A DNA stretch of 49,970 nt from Coprococcus sp. OM04-5BH (GTDB lineage Bacteria; Bacillota; Clostridia; Lachnospirales; Lachnospiraceae): assembly GCF_003482105.1 (NCBI RefSeq), contig NZ_QULM01000004.1:199518-249487 (forward strand). Reading direction: 5' to 3'. The position numbers were made by a program, and so were the translations under genes. Under the pieces are notes generated by a model that worked only from the letters and a program-made list of their open reading frames with translations, was not told where the DNA came from and searched no databases. Shown piece by piece: positions 26,201-33,838 of the stretch. The stretch's first letter is position 1; each line of letters begins with the position of its first letter.

Positions 26201-27509
26201 GGGCATAAAGGAAGAGAGGATTGATTATGCATTTCAGCTTGATGACTCCTACGACCGGGAGGATATAGGAAGATTTGACTTAAGTGTCGGCATGGCAATA
26301 GCCAAAGAGCTGGTGGAGCTTATGGATGGTGAAATCGACGTGCAGAGCGAGTATGGTGTGAGCACTACCATACATTTCTATATAAAGCAGGAAGTGTTTG
26401 ATCACAGACCTGTCAATTATAACAAGAGGAAGAAGAGGGAGCGTGAACAGAAGAACTCCAAGCTCCGTATCTGGCTTCCTGATGTCAAGGTTCTGGTGGT
26501 TGATGATTCCGAGGTGAACCTTCAGGTTGAGAAATCCCTTCTTGAGACCTATGGACTCCAGGCTGATGCAGTATCCACAGGCTTTGAAGCCATAGATAAG
26601 ATTATGATGAACGATTATGACATGGTATTCCTTGATACGGTTATGCCGGTTATGGATGGCATGGATACGGTAAGAGAGATAAGAAGCCTGGACGGACAGG
26701 AGTACAAAAAGCTTATAATCATTGCCATGAGCGAGAACATTATCGATGGAGGCAGGGAAGATTTTATTATCTCAGGCTATAGTGATGTACTTGAAAAGCC
26801 TCTTGAGGTTGATATTATTGAGCGTCTGTTTAGGAAGTATATAAACAAGGATAAGATAAAGAAAAAGGCAAATGATGTTAAGCAGTATATTGAGGTGAAT
26901 GACTACGAGCAGTACCTTGGCATGCTGGAGCAGAATATAAATGTAGAGGGCGCCCTTAAGATAATGGGTGGAAATATTGATGTATTTAACAATTACGTTG
27001 AGAACTATTACAACGAGTATGTTAATTATGTTGATCATCTTGGTGAGTGTCTTGACGGTGACGTGAGACATTTCAGAGGACTTCTTCATGATATCAAGAG
27101 CAGCAGTGCCAATATCGGAGCCTACAATATCGAGCAGAAGGCATTTAACATTGAGTCGGCTATAAATATTGGAAACCTGCAATATGCAAGGCTTCATATA
27201 CATGAGCTGGTTAGTCCTATGAAGGAGCTGTTAGTCAATATTAATAATTATCTTGTTAAGATAAAGGGAGAGCAGGAAAAGACTGAAAGAATCCACCTTG
27301 AGGAAATCCCAAAGGAAATGCTCAAGGACATGAAGCGTTTTCTGTCGGCAGGTGATGTAGACAACGGACTTAAGGTTCTTGAAAACATTGAAGCATATGA
27401 TTACGGCGAAGATGACAGAGAGTTTCTTGAGGCACTTAAGATGACATTGCAGTCCATGGATTATCCGGGGGTGGCAGATATCATCGACCAGTATCTTAAC
27501 AGTAAATGA
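23283..27509 (+). CDS. Propeller-containing hybrid sensor protein with degenerate histidine kinase core, receiver and HPt domain
   Basis: 1408 residues. Order: signal peptide or anchor (1-29); extracellular two-component-regulator propeller repeats (about 45-620; many YIGTDSGLYRYDG-like units); Y_Y_Y-type beta domain (about 645-735); transmembrane helix (about 746-772); dimerisation/H-box region (about 795-870); ATPase-like domain (about 885-1040); receiver (about 1065-1185); HPt (about 1220-1320). The H-box reads LSNEIRAPLN: the histidine that should be phosphorylated is N807. The N-box second Asn is R926, and the G2 box is degenerate (DLSVGMAI), though DTGMGI is kept. The receiver has D1118 (FLDTVMPVMDG) and Lys in LEKPL; the HPt has H1269 (LLHDIKSSSANIG). 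So autophosphorylation in cis looks lost while phosphotransfer modules persist. No DNA-binding output domain. Confidence 0.88.
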   Translation: MKKTVLRIKCIVLICAMVVCSLPWLKLYADDTFTSNYIQREMSEDQGFESGEANCLCQSGSGYIWIGTDSGLYRYDGSEFVLYTMDPKVDGSTYKINALLYTSSGDIYVGTEGSGLFLYKDGSFTRVSEMYNLGVTTVRAMCMDSDGCLYVGTTAGVYRLAEDGASRIEDSRLMGDDINAIAAYDKDVYAIANNDTFVTIKDNEVTYYEKKTEDIISDLNSIYISGNGTRYYGTLGHSIVKIYGNGSTDVISTGNLSGINKMIYDGTKIWVLADNGVAYIGTDGRINLVSGLDMNESMSDMLVDFEGNYWFTSYRRGLTYLERSKFTSLNNIYGLTSIVNCVTEFDGCLYIGTDDGLVIVDKDGRIIADNELVNMLDGISIRDLYVDSKDTLWICTYRVYGVVHLINNESYAYFNRNVSDLISNSVKCITELNDGSMAIGTENGISILRDNKIVKNFKRDDNLGNSNITAIYQDEDGLIYVGTDGSGLFTIDGNNRVTPVGISDNLDAKIISSITKGASGIWIGTDNGLYYKEGVIRQISAVDSTNSISDIIIDKDGYMWIYSSRGLLKYYESDLLSSSNPEYSLYNRNDGIISSITESSFNYVSDAGLVYVCCDEGLCYLDTNSIYVNQNAPKVRISSISVDGKEYNIPDIAGNISVPGNAQRITIKFSVLTYVNRSDVEVKCYLKGFDSEERVLKGTDPLEVEYTNLEGGTYEFILSAYNSDGEECEQVVSFGINKKLKFWETDWSRLIVAVILVFAIICIFLLVRLFLKILKSKTREVEELSKKSAAAMKSNEVKNEYVNYLSNEIRAPLNSIIALSEMLIRNNENGDSETLSQLENVYKSSHAIQGIVDGITRLSGIKDGTIDLDEKEYAVSDVIYDLSGQFKQMVNRDQVELRVSIEDDIPNGLYGDVDKVKELVTNVFQRAASTTREGYISINIDWKKVERSSLYDEDGTPEYEDIYLDFTISDTGMGIKEERIDYAFQLDDSYDREDIGRFDLSVGMAIAKELVELMDGEIDVQSEYGVSTTIHFYIKQEVFDHRPVNYNKRKKREREQKNSKLRIWLPDVKVLVVDDSEVNLQVEKSLLETYGLQADAVSTGFEAIDKIMMNDYDMVFLDTVMPVMDGMDTVREIRSLDGQEYKKLIIIAMSENIIDGGREDFIISGYSDVLEKPLEVDIIERLFRKYINKDKIKKKANDVKQYIEVNDYEQYLGMLEQNINVEGALKIMGGNIDVFNNYVENYYNEYVNYVDHLGECLDGDVRHFRGLLHDIKSSSANIGAYNIEQKAFNIESAINIGNLQYARLHIHELVSPMKELLVNINNYLVKIKGEQEKTERIHLEEIPKEMLKDMKRFLSAGDVDNGLKVLENIEAYDYGEDDREFLEALKMTLQSMDYPGVADIIDQYLNSK

Positions 27510-27678
27510 TTTAAAATATAGGATCTAAAATATAAAGAATAAGATCCAGAATATAAAAAATATAAAGTATAAGATACAAGATATAGGATATAAGTGACGT
27601 CAGATGCCCTGACAAATTCACATTTTCTTATGTGGGTATAAGGTTATGGACAGATGTCAGAACAATAAGGAGTCATAC
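27510..27678 (+). repeat. A+T-rich imperfect short repeats between the sensor and nuclease genes
   Basis: About 27510-27598 consists of degenerate units such as AAAATATA, ATATAAAGAATAAGAT and ATATAGGATATAAG, nearly all purine plus T on the + strand. It looks like slippage-grown low-complexity sequence. No terminator hairpin is evident. The remaining bases to 27678 hold the Shine-Dalgarno AAGGAG for the next gene. Confidence 0.5.
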
Positions 27679-28932
27679 ATGAAGATAATACACTGTGCGG
27701 ATATTCATCTTGGTTCGGGAATTTCTTATATAGAAGATCCGGCAAAGCGGAGAGAAAGACAGGATGAGCTTTTAGAGACCTACCGCAGGATGTTCAGGTA
27801 TGCAGTATTAAATGAAATAGAAGCAATCATAATAGCCGGAGATTTATTTGACACGGATCAGGTTGCAGCCCCCTTGATGGGGGCTGTGATCCGGGAGATA
27901 ATAGATCATCCGGATATTTCTGTTTATTATCTAAAGGGAAATCATGATGTAAATATAAAAAGCGGCATAGAGAATATCCCCAATCTGCACTGCTTCACGG
28001 ATGTGGTGAAAGTATATGGTTTACATAATAACGCACTGCCGAAAATGAATGATATACATGATTTACATGGTGATACGGATGTGATTAGAAGTTTACATAA
28101 TTCAAATGAAATTCGGAATGACCGTGTAAATGTCAATATCGCCGGTGTGGAGCTTACACCTGACAATAGAGACAGCTTTTATGACGAGCTGAATTTCGCA
28201 CCGGAGGATTTTAATATCCTAGTCCTGCATGGACAGTTGTATGAAAATGGCGGAAGTAATGAGCTTGCCATAAATAAAAGGCTTCTTCAACATAGAAATA
28301 TTGACTATCTGGCACTGGGGCATATCCATGCATACAGGTCAGGAGGCATAGATGCCAGAGGAATATACTGTTATCCTGGATGCCTTGAGGGACGTGGCTT
28401 TGACGAATGCGGCTCCCATGGATTTGTAGTGCTGGATATTGACACGGCAGATGGAAACTGTAAAAGAAGCTTTGTAGAATTTGCCCGGAGAAAGCTTCAT
28501 GAAATACAGGTTGACATAACTGATATGACAGGCGGGGCGGAAATCTTAAATTCAGTGGAAAAGAGCCTGGATAATGCCAGATGTCCGGAGCAGGATATGA
28601 TAAGGGTGGAGCTTACAGGAATGGTGGATCAGGAGCTTTCACCTGTTTGTGCGTACATAAAAAAGGTACTGTCGGAGAGATATTATTATATTAAGGTCAA
28701 GGACGCTGCAAAAAAGACTTATAGTTTACATAATAACGCAAACTGTAATGAAAAAATATATGGTTTACATAAAGATAAACAAATGGATGATAAATCAGGA
28801 GGGTATGACCGAGTTTCCTTCAGAAAAATGTTCACAGATACAGTTAGGAGCAAAAATGATATTTCTGAGGCTGACCGTGAGGAGATAATAAGACTTGGCA
28901 TAATGGCACTTAATGGGGAGGAATTGATATAA
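27679..28932 (+). CDS. SbcD/YhaO-type metallophosphoesterase (DNA repair exonuclease)
   Basis: About 417 residues. Calcineurin-like nuclease motifs in order: HCADIHLGSG, AGDLFDTD, LKGNHDV, VLHGQLYENG, LALGHIHAYR; this is the Mre11/SbcD fold. With the following ATPase, which carries membrane segments, it resembles the YhaO/YhaN pair rather than classic SbcCD. The start at 27679 has AAGGAG eight bases upstream; a reading from 27646 lacks one. Two odd segments, residues about 113-152 (GLHNNALPKMNDIHDLHG...) and about 347-372 (YSLHNNANCNEKIYGLHK), look like insertions. They contain four copies of the 10-mer GTTTACATAA in frame as Ser/Gly-Leu-His, two of them within an identical 17-base stretch. 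The next gene starts one base after the stop. Confidence 0.85.
   Translation: MKIIHCADIHLGSGISYIEDPAKRRERQDELLETYRRMFRYAVLNEIEAIIIAGDLFDTDQVAAPLMGAVIREIIDHPDISVYYLKGNHDVNIKSGIENIPNLHCFTDVVKVYGLHNNALPKMNDIHDLHGDTDVIRSLHNSNEIRNDRVNVNIAGVELTPDNRDSFYDELNFAPEDFNILVLHGQLYENGGSNELAINKRLLQHRNIDYLALGHIHAYRSGGIDARGIYCYPGCLEGRGFDECGSHGFVVLDIDTADGNCKRSFVEFARRKLHEIQVDITDMTGGAEILNSVEKSLDNARCPEQDMIRVELTGMVDQELSPVCAYIKKVLSERYYYIKVKDAAKKTYSLHNNANCNEKIYGLHKDKQMDDKSGGYDRVSFRKMFTDTVRSKNDISEADREEIIRLGIMALNGEELI
28019..28772 (+). repeat. Four copies of GTTTACATAA inside the YhaO-like gene
   Basis: Exact copies at 28019-28028, 28091-28100, 28724-28733 and 28763-28772; the first and third extend to the same 17 bases, GTTTACATAATAACGCA. 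A related GATTTACAT occurs at 28060. All are in the same reading phase (TTA CAT = Leu-His). The same 10-mer recurs elsewhere in the window on both strands. Confidence 0.7.
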
Positions 28933-28933
28933 T

Positions 28934-30721
28934 ATGCGGCTTCTCAGGTTACATGTTGCAAATTTTGGAAAAATAAATGATCTGACAGTGGATTTCTCCC
29001 GGGGGCGCAATGTATTTGCCCGGGAAAATGGATGGGGCAAGACAACCCTCACCAGATTTATAAAGGTAATGTTCTATGGATTTGAGGGCGAGAGAAGCAA
29101 AGCCCTAAAGGACAGAGAACGTAACCGCTATATGCCGTGGCAGGGTGGCCTGTATGGCGGCGAGATCATATTCGAAGCAGACGGCAGGACTTACATGATG
29201 AGGCGAGAATTTGGAAAGAAGCCTGCTGAAGACAGCTACATATTGTACAACGCAGACACTATGATGGCAGTAGATGATTTCGGGGCAGATGTAGGTGAAG
29301 AGTTGTTTCACATGGACGCAGAAGCCTTCATGAATACCATATACATAGGTGAAAATGACTGTAATATGGAGATAACAGGTGGCATAAGTGCCGCCATGAA
29401 CAACAGAAATCAGAATAACAACGTGACCGAAAAAAATATCCCCGGCGTGTGGGATGAGGCGGCTATTGGATCGTCTGATGATATTTCTTCACTAAATGGG
29501 CTGGTTGACAGGGACGTTGCCGGATATGATGTGGCAGATAAGAGGCTAAAGGATGCCATAAATAAACTGTCTCCCACAAGAGCTACCGGGATGTTATATA
29601 AGAAGAAGCAGGAGATCACTGCCATGGAGGCTGAGCTCAGGCAGTTGGCTGATGTGGAGGCGAAGCTTGATGCTACGGAAGAACGTGTAGATATGCTGGG
29701 TTCAAGACTTGCCGATACTGAAAGGGCATATGCCGTTGCGTTAAAGTCTGATGCTGATAAGTCGGGACGTTCCCCAAGACAGAGCTATAAAAAGGACAGC
29801 GTATACAGCAGGAATGGAATTAATGACAATGGATATAGAAGAAGCGAAGAAAGTGACTCTGGCAATAATGACGGACTTGAAAGTCGGGGTACAGTAATTA
29901 TGTGGCTTCTTGCGGTGTTAATGCTAATTGCCGGAAGTATTCTGATTGTTATTGGCAAGTCACTTGGAGTGGCAATGCTGGCTGTTGGAGTTGTTCTTGT
30001 ATTGATTATTGTGTGCCATAGAAAAAGCAGTATTTACGATGATAACGGAGATAATAATGATAAAAAATATTCTCGGATGGAATATAATCATAATGAAATC
30101 GGGGAGTATGGAGACCTGGCGGGGAACGGACAGTATGATGAACCGGCGGCGGAATATCGGAAGAAGGCGGAAGCTTTAAGGAACGAAATATTTGAGGGGA
30201 AGACGACACTCTTAAAGCTCAGAGAGAAAAAAACAGAGCTTGACAGATTATCCGGAAAACTGGAAATGCTTACGGAGGATTATAAGAAAGGTTTGCATAA
30301 GTATAAGCTTTTAAAGGAGTGTCGTACATCTCTTAAGGAAGCGAGAGAAAAGTATACCTTAAGCTACAGCACGCCATTGCTTGAGGCATTTATTAAATAC
30401 ATGGATATGTTTGATGACTATTATAAACAGAAACTCAATGGTACTTTTATAATAGACGGAGAAAATAATATAAGTCTTATGTCTGATGGGGCAAAAAGGA
30501 ATATTGAAAGTCTCAGCCGGGGTTATCGCGATATGACAGGACTGGCGGCAAGACTTGGCTGCATAGATGTAATTTGTGGTGAGGAAAAGCCATTTATAAT
30601 TATGGATGATCCATTTGCAGGATTTGATGATGAACATGTTAAGCTGGGGCTTGAGCTTTTGAAGACCCTAGAAGAGCAATATCAGATATTGTATTTTACC
30701 TGCAGCTCCGCGAGGATATAA
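28934..30721 (+). CDS. YhaN/SbcC-like ATPase with internal membrane hairpin, short form
   Basis: 595 residues. The N-terminal ABC-type half domain begins LLRLHVANFGKINDL with Walker A ARENGWGKTTL near residue 33-43. There is a first coiled-coil region (about 215-275), then two adjacent transmembrane helices (about 322-372: TVIMWLLAVLMLIAGSILIV and GVAMLAVGVVLVLIIV), a Tyr/Asn/Asp-rich linker, a second coil (about 400-480), and the C-terminal half with signature LSRGYRDMTGLAARL and Walker B PFIIMDDPFAGFDD. This architecture is that of YhaN, but B. subtilis YhaN is much longer, so the coils here are strongly shortened. Probably acts with the YhaO-like nuclease at the membrane; its exact job is unknown. 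Confidence 0.82.
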   Translation: MRLLRLHVANFGKINDLTVDFSRGRNVFARENGWGKTTLTRFIKVMFYGFEGERSKALKDRERNRYMPWQGGLYGGEIIFEADGRTYMMRREFGKKPAEDSYILYNADTMMAVDDFGADVGEELFHMDAEAFMNTIYIGENDCNMEITGGISAAMNNRNQNNNVTEKNIPGVWDEAAIGSSDDISSLNGLVDRDVAGYDVADKRLKDAINKLSPTRATGMLYKKKQEITAMEAELRQLADVEAKLDATEERVDMLGSRLADTERAYAVALKSDADKSGRSPRQSYKKDSVYSRNGINDNGYRRSEESDSGNNDGLESRGTVIMWLLAVLMLIAGSILIVIGKSLGVAMLAVGVVLVLIIVCHRKSSIYDDNGDNNDKKYSRMEYNHNEIGEYGDLAGNGQYDEPAAEYRKKAEALRNEIFEGKTTLLKLREKKTELDRLSGKLEMLTEDYKKGLHKYKLLKECRTSLKEAREKYTLSYSTPLLEAFIKYMDMFDDYYKQKLNGTFIIDGENNISLMSDGAKRNIESLSRGYRDMTGLAARLGCIDVICGEEKPFIIMDDPFAGFDDEHVKLGLELLKTLEEQYQILYFTCSSARI

Positions 30722-30755
30722 ATAAAAAATAAGAATAAGGATAAAAAACGGATAC

Positions 30756-31661
30756 ATGGAAGAAAACAATATTAGAAACAATGTATACAAGAAAGCAGGC
30801 ATAATAGGAGCAGGCAAGGCAGGCTGCTCTCTTGGGATGTTTATAAAAAATAAGTGTGGAGACGTTGAACTTCCGGACAAAAAAATGCTGGGGCTCTCCG
30901 GTTATTATAGTTTACATAAAACTAGCGCCGAAGAAGCTGCAGAAAGAACCGGAAGCATATGTTACGCTTCCATAGAAGAGCTTCTTATGGCTTCTGATGT
31001 ATGTGTGATCACAGTGCCTGACGGACAGATAGGCTCCGTATGGAATGAAGTCAGGAAATATGATATTAAGGGAAAGCTTATCATACATATGAGTGGAAGT
31101 GTGTCTGCGGCGGTATTTGAAGGAATTGAGGATACGGGAGCATACGGATATTCACTTCATCCGATGTATGCTATAAGTTCAAAGTATGAAAGCTATCAGG
31201 GATTTTCAAATGCTTTTTTCACCCTTGAGGGAAATGAAAAATATAAGGTTTACATAAAAACATTTGCAGATGAAGTTGCCGGAGGCTGCGTATGCATTGA
31301 TGGAAGCAATAAGGCACTATATCACGGAGCGTCAGTATTTGCCAGTAATCTTGTGGTAGGGCTTTTTGAAACCGCTTCAGAGTTGCTGGTGAAGTGTGGC
31401 TTTAATAAGGAACAGGCGGTGAAGGCACTGGGACCGTTATTTACAGGAAATGCCCTTAAGATAGCAGAGCTTGGAACTGAGGCGGCACTGACAGGACCTG
31501 TTGAGAGAAACGATATTGCTACAGTAGAGAAACATCTGGCTGTGCTTGATGATGATGAAAAGCAGATATACACAAGCCTGTCCGAGAAGATATTGAGGGT
31601 GGCAGAACGCAAGAATCCGGACAGAGATTATTCGGAGCTTGAAAAACTGTTAAAAAAATAA
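30756..31661 (+). CDS. panG: Rossmann-fold DUF2520 protein, probable PanG-type ketopantoate reductase
   Basis: 301 residues. The N-terminal NAD(P)-binding fold begins KAGIIGAGKAGCSLGMFI (GxGxxG variant), followed by VCVITVPDGQI and an MSGSVSA segment. The helical C-terminal DUF2520 domain includes YSLHPMYAIS and ALYHGASVFASNLVVGL. Members of this family act as an alternative ketopantoate reductase (PanG, first described in Francisella). The position directly before panB and panC, with no panE in view, supports that role: it would reduce the PanB product to pantoate for PanC. Assignment rests on family memory plus context. The ribosome site is weak (AAGGA about 12 bases upstream). Contains two GTTTACATAA sites, in different frames. 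Confidence 0.68.
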   Translation: MEENNIRNNVYKKAGIIGAGKAGCSLGMFIKNKCGDVELPDKKMLGLSGYYSLHKTSAEEAAERTGSICYASIEELLMASDVCVITVPDGQIGSVWNEVRKYDIKGKLIIHMSGSVSAAVFEGIEDTGAYGYSLHPMYAISSKYESYQGFSNAFFTLEGNEKYKVYIKTFADEVAGGCVCIDGSNKALYHGASVFASNLVVGLFETASELLVKCGFNKEQAVKALGPLFTGNALKIAELGTEAALTGPVERNDIATVEKHLAVLDDDEKQIYTSLSEKILRVAERKNPDRDYSELEKLLKK

Positions 31662-31972
31662 AAAATTGACGGATTTTATTTACATTTTAAGCTTCAGATG
31701 GTATTGTAGACCCGGATGGTATTCGAAAGAAACTATACCTGAAATTATAGAACACCCTTATATCAGGCGGCTACCAGTAAATGATGAATGAAGCATGCAG
31801 TCTGTGACGTGTGACTTTTGTATCGGTGAATCCATGATGACCGGTGGGATATAAGCAGTGTGACACAAGTATCATATGTACTTTATGGTATCTTAATTTT
31901 CTCAGGAAAACAGAAATGTATCTTTTCGATTCATCCTATAGAAAGTTGTATTAATTATATAGGAGAATTTTT
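31662..31972 (+). other. 311-base intergenic region before panB
   Basis: No open frame of note. It holds a short direct repeat GATGGTATT (31697-31705 and 31715-31723, period 18) and an A+T-rich stretch before the panB Shine-Dalgarno (ATAGGAGAA). No convincing hairpin-plus-T terminator, riboswitch or consensus promoter is recognisable, though a promoter for panBC must lie here or further upstream. Confidence 0.5.
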
Positions 31973-32800
31973 ATGAAAAACACAACAACCACGATCAAGG
32001 CCCAGAAGGGCACAGAAAACAAAATATCAATGATAACAGCCTACGATTACTCAATGGCCAAGCTTGTTGATTCAGCAGGCGTGAACACTATCCTTGTGGG
32101 AGATTCCCTGGGAAATGTTATGCTTGGCTACGAGGACACTGTTTCAGTTACCATGGAGGACATGATACATCACAGTGCAGCAGTGGCAAGAGGTGCGAAG
32201 AATGCATTGGTGGTAACAGATATGCCTTTTATGTCATATCAGACCAGCGTATATGACGCAGTTGTAAATGCAGGGCGTCTTATGAAGGAAGGAAGAGCCG
32301 GGGCAGTCAAGCTTGAGGGCGGTGTTGAGGTATGTCCTCAGATCAAGGCAATAACAGCAGCAGGAATACCTGTATGTGCTCATCTTGGACTTACCCCACA
32401 GTCAATAAATACTCTTGGCGGTTACAAGATCCAGGGAAAGACAGAGGAGGCAGCAAAGAAGCTTCTTGATGATGCCAGGGCAGTTGAGGAGGCAGGTGCA
32501 TTTGCCCTTGTTCTTGAGTGTGTGCCTAAGAAGTTGGCAACTCTTATTACAGAGAGCATTGGAATACCGACTATCGGTATCGGTGCAGGTAACGGCTGTG
32601 ACGGACAGGTTCTGGTAAATCAGGATATGCTTGGAATGTTCACAGACTATGTTCCAAAGTTCGTTAAGCAGTATGCGAATGTAGGCGAGATAATCAAGAA
32701 CGCAGTTGCGGATTATATAAATGAGATCAACACAGGAGCGTTCCCGGATGATGCCCGTTCATACAAAATAGACGATGAAGTAATAGAAAAGTTGTACTAA
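31973..32800 (+). CDS. panB: 3-methyl-2-oxobutanoate hydroxymethyltransferase (PanB)
   Basis: Transfers a hydroxymethyl group from methylene-tetrahydrofolate to alpha-ketoisovalerate, giving ketopantoate, the first committed step to pantothenate. 275 residues, normal length. Family signatures include [33 protein letters not shown] (metal-binding Asp), [18 protein letters not shown], and [15 protein letters not shown] lies eight bases before the ATG. It is followed by panC 23 bases after the stop, so the two are one transcriptional unit. Confidence 0.96.
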   Translation: MKNTTTTIKAQKGTENKISMITAYDYSMAKLVDSAGVNTILVGDSLGNVMLGYEDTVSVTMEDMIHHSAAVARGAKNALVVTDMPFMSYQTSVYDAVVNAGRLMKEGRAGAVKLEGGVEVCPQIKAITAAGIPVCAHLGLTPQSINTLGGYKIQGKTEEAAKKLLDDARAVEEAGAFALVLECVPKKLATLITESIGIPTIGIGAGNGCDGQVLVNQDMLGMFTDYVPKFVKQYANVGEIIKNAVADYINEINTGAFPDDARSYKIDDEVIEKLY

Positions 32801-32823
32801 AGACATAAGAAAGGATAAGAAAA

Positions 32824-33669
32824 ATGAAGATCGTAAAGACAGTTGATGAGGTTAGAGCGCAGGTTAAGGAGTGGAGAAAGGCAGGTCTTTCGGTAGGTCT
32901 TGTGCCTACAATGGGATACCTTCATGAAGGACATCAGAGCCTTATAAAGAAGTCTGTAGAGCAGAATGACAGAACAGTAGTAAGTGTATTTGTAAATCCA
33001 ATGCAGTTTGGACCTACAGAGGATCTTGAGAGTTATCCAAGGGACCTGGAGGCAGACGCAAAGCTTGTGGAGAGCACAGGCGGAGATCTGATATTCAATC
33101 CGGAGCCTGAGGAGATGTATAAGGACGGCTTCTGCTCATTTGTCAATATGACAGGACTTCCTGACGCATTATGCGGACTTACAAGACCGGTTCATTTCAA
33201 GGGAGTCTGCACAGTTGTAAATAAGCTCTTTAATATCGTTAAGCCTGACAGGGCATATTTCGGTGAGAAGGATGCACAGCAGCTTGCCATAATCATGAGA
33301 ATGGTTAAGGATCTCAACATGGATATCGAGATAGTTGGCTGTCCTATCATAAGAGAGGCTGACGGTCTTGCCAAGAGTTCGAGAAATATCTATCTTACAC
33401 CGGAAGAGAGAAAGGCTGCGGTTATCTTAAGCAAGTCGGTTGCTCTGGGTAAGAAGATGGTGGCAGAAGGCGAGAAAGATGCGAAGAAGATAGTCACTGC
33501 AATGAAGGAGCTCATAAACAGCGAGCCTCTTGCGACCATAGATTATGTAGAGATGGTAGATATGGATACAATGAAGGCTATTGATGAGGTTAAGGGACAT
33601 GTGTTATGTGCCATGGCTGTTAAGTTCGGCAAGGCAAGACTTATCGATAACTTTATCGAGACATTATAA
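32824..33669 (+). CDS. panC: Pantothenate synthetase (PanC)
   Basis: ATP-dependent ligation of pantoate and beta-alanine to pantothenate. 281 residues. VPTMGYLHEGHQSLI carries the HIGH-like nucleotide motif; FVNPMQFGPTEDLESYPRD, YFGEKDAQQLAII and the KSSRNIYL (KMSKS-like) loop complete the signature. panD, which would make beta-alanine, is not in this window, so beta-alanine must come from elsewhere or be encoded elsewhere. A terminator follows (33688-33741), overlapped by the coaBC promoter. Confidence 0.97.
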   Translation: MKIVKTVDEVRAQVKEWRKAGLSVGLVPTMGYLHEGHQSLIKKSVEQNDRTVVSVFVNPMQFGPTEDLESYPRDLEADAKLVESTGGDLIFNPEPEEMYKDGFCSFVNMTGLPDALCGLTRPVHFKGVCTVVNKLFNIVKPDRAYFGEKDAQQLAIIMRMVKDLNMDIEIVGCPIIREADGLAKSSRNIYLTPEERKAAVILSKSVALGKKMVAEGEKDAKKIVTAMKELINSEPLATIDYVEMVDMDTMKAIDEVKGHVLCAMAVKFGKARLIDNFIETL

Positions 33670-33687
33670 TCAGGATAGAATATGACG

Positions 33688-33745
33688 ACCAGGTCTGGTT
33701 CTGTGGAGATATTGTGACTACAGTTGCCAGACCTGGTTAATTTTA
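33688..33745 (+). terminator. Terminator after panC
   Basis: ACCAGGTCTGG (33688-33698) pairs perfectly with CCAGACCTGGT (33727-33737); an inner CTGT/ACAG pairing shortens the loop. TAATTTTATT follows. Confidence 0.65.
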
Positions 33746-33752
33746 TTATAAT
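33724..33752 (+). promoter_or_regulatory. coaBC promoter
   Basis: TTGCCA (33724-33729), a 17-base spacer, then a perfect TATAAT (33747-33752). Its -35 region lies within the right arm of the panC terminator. Transcription would start near 33759 and leave an 80-base leader. Confidence 0.7.
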
Positions 33753-33838
33753 AGATACGATAGGCGTCTATTATATGGCTGATCAATGGTAATTGAAGAT
33801 GATCATTAGAATAGAATTATTTCTGAAAGGATAGAATT

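Noticed and set aside
27510..27678. Replication origin or DnaA-box cluster in the A+T-rich tract
   Set aside because: No TTATCCACA-type boxes are present; sequence is low-complexity purine-rich repeats between two ordinary genes.
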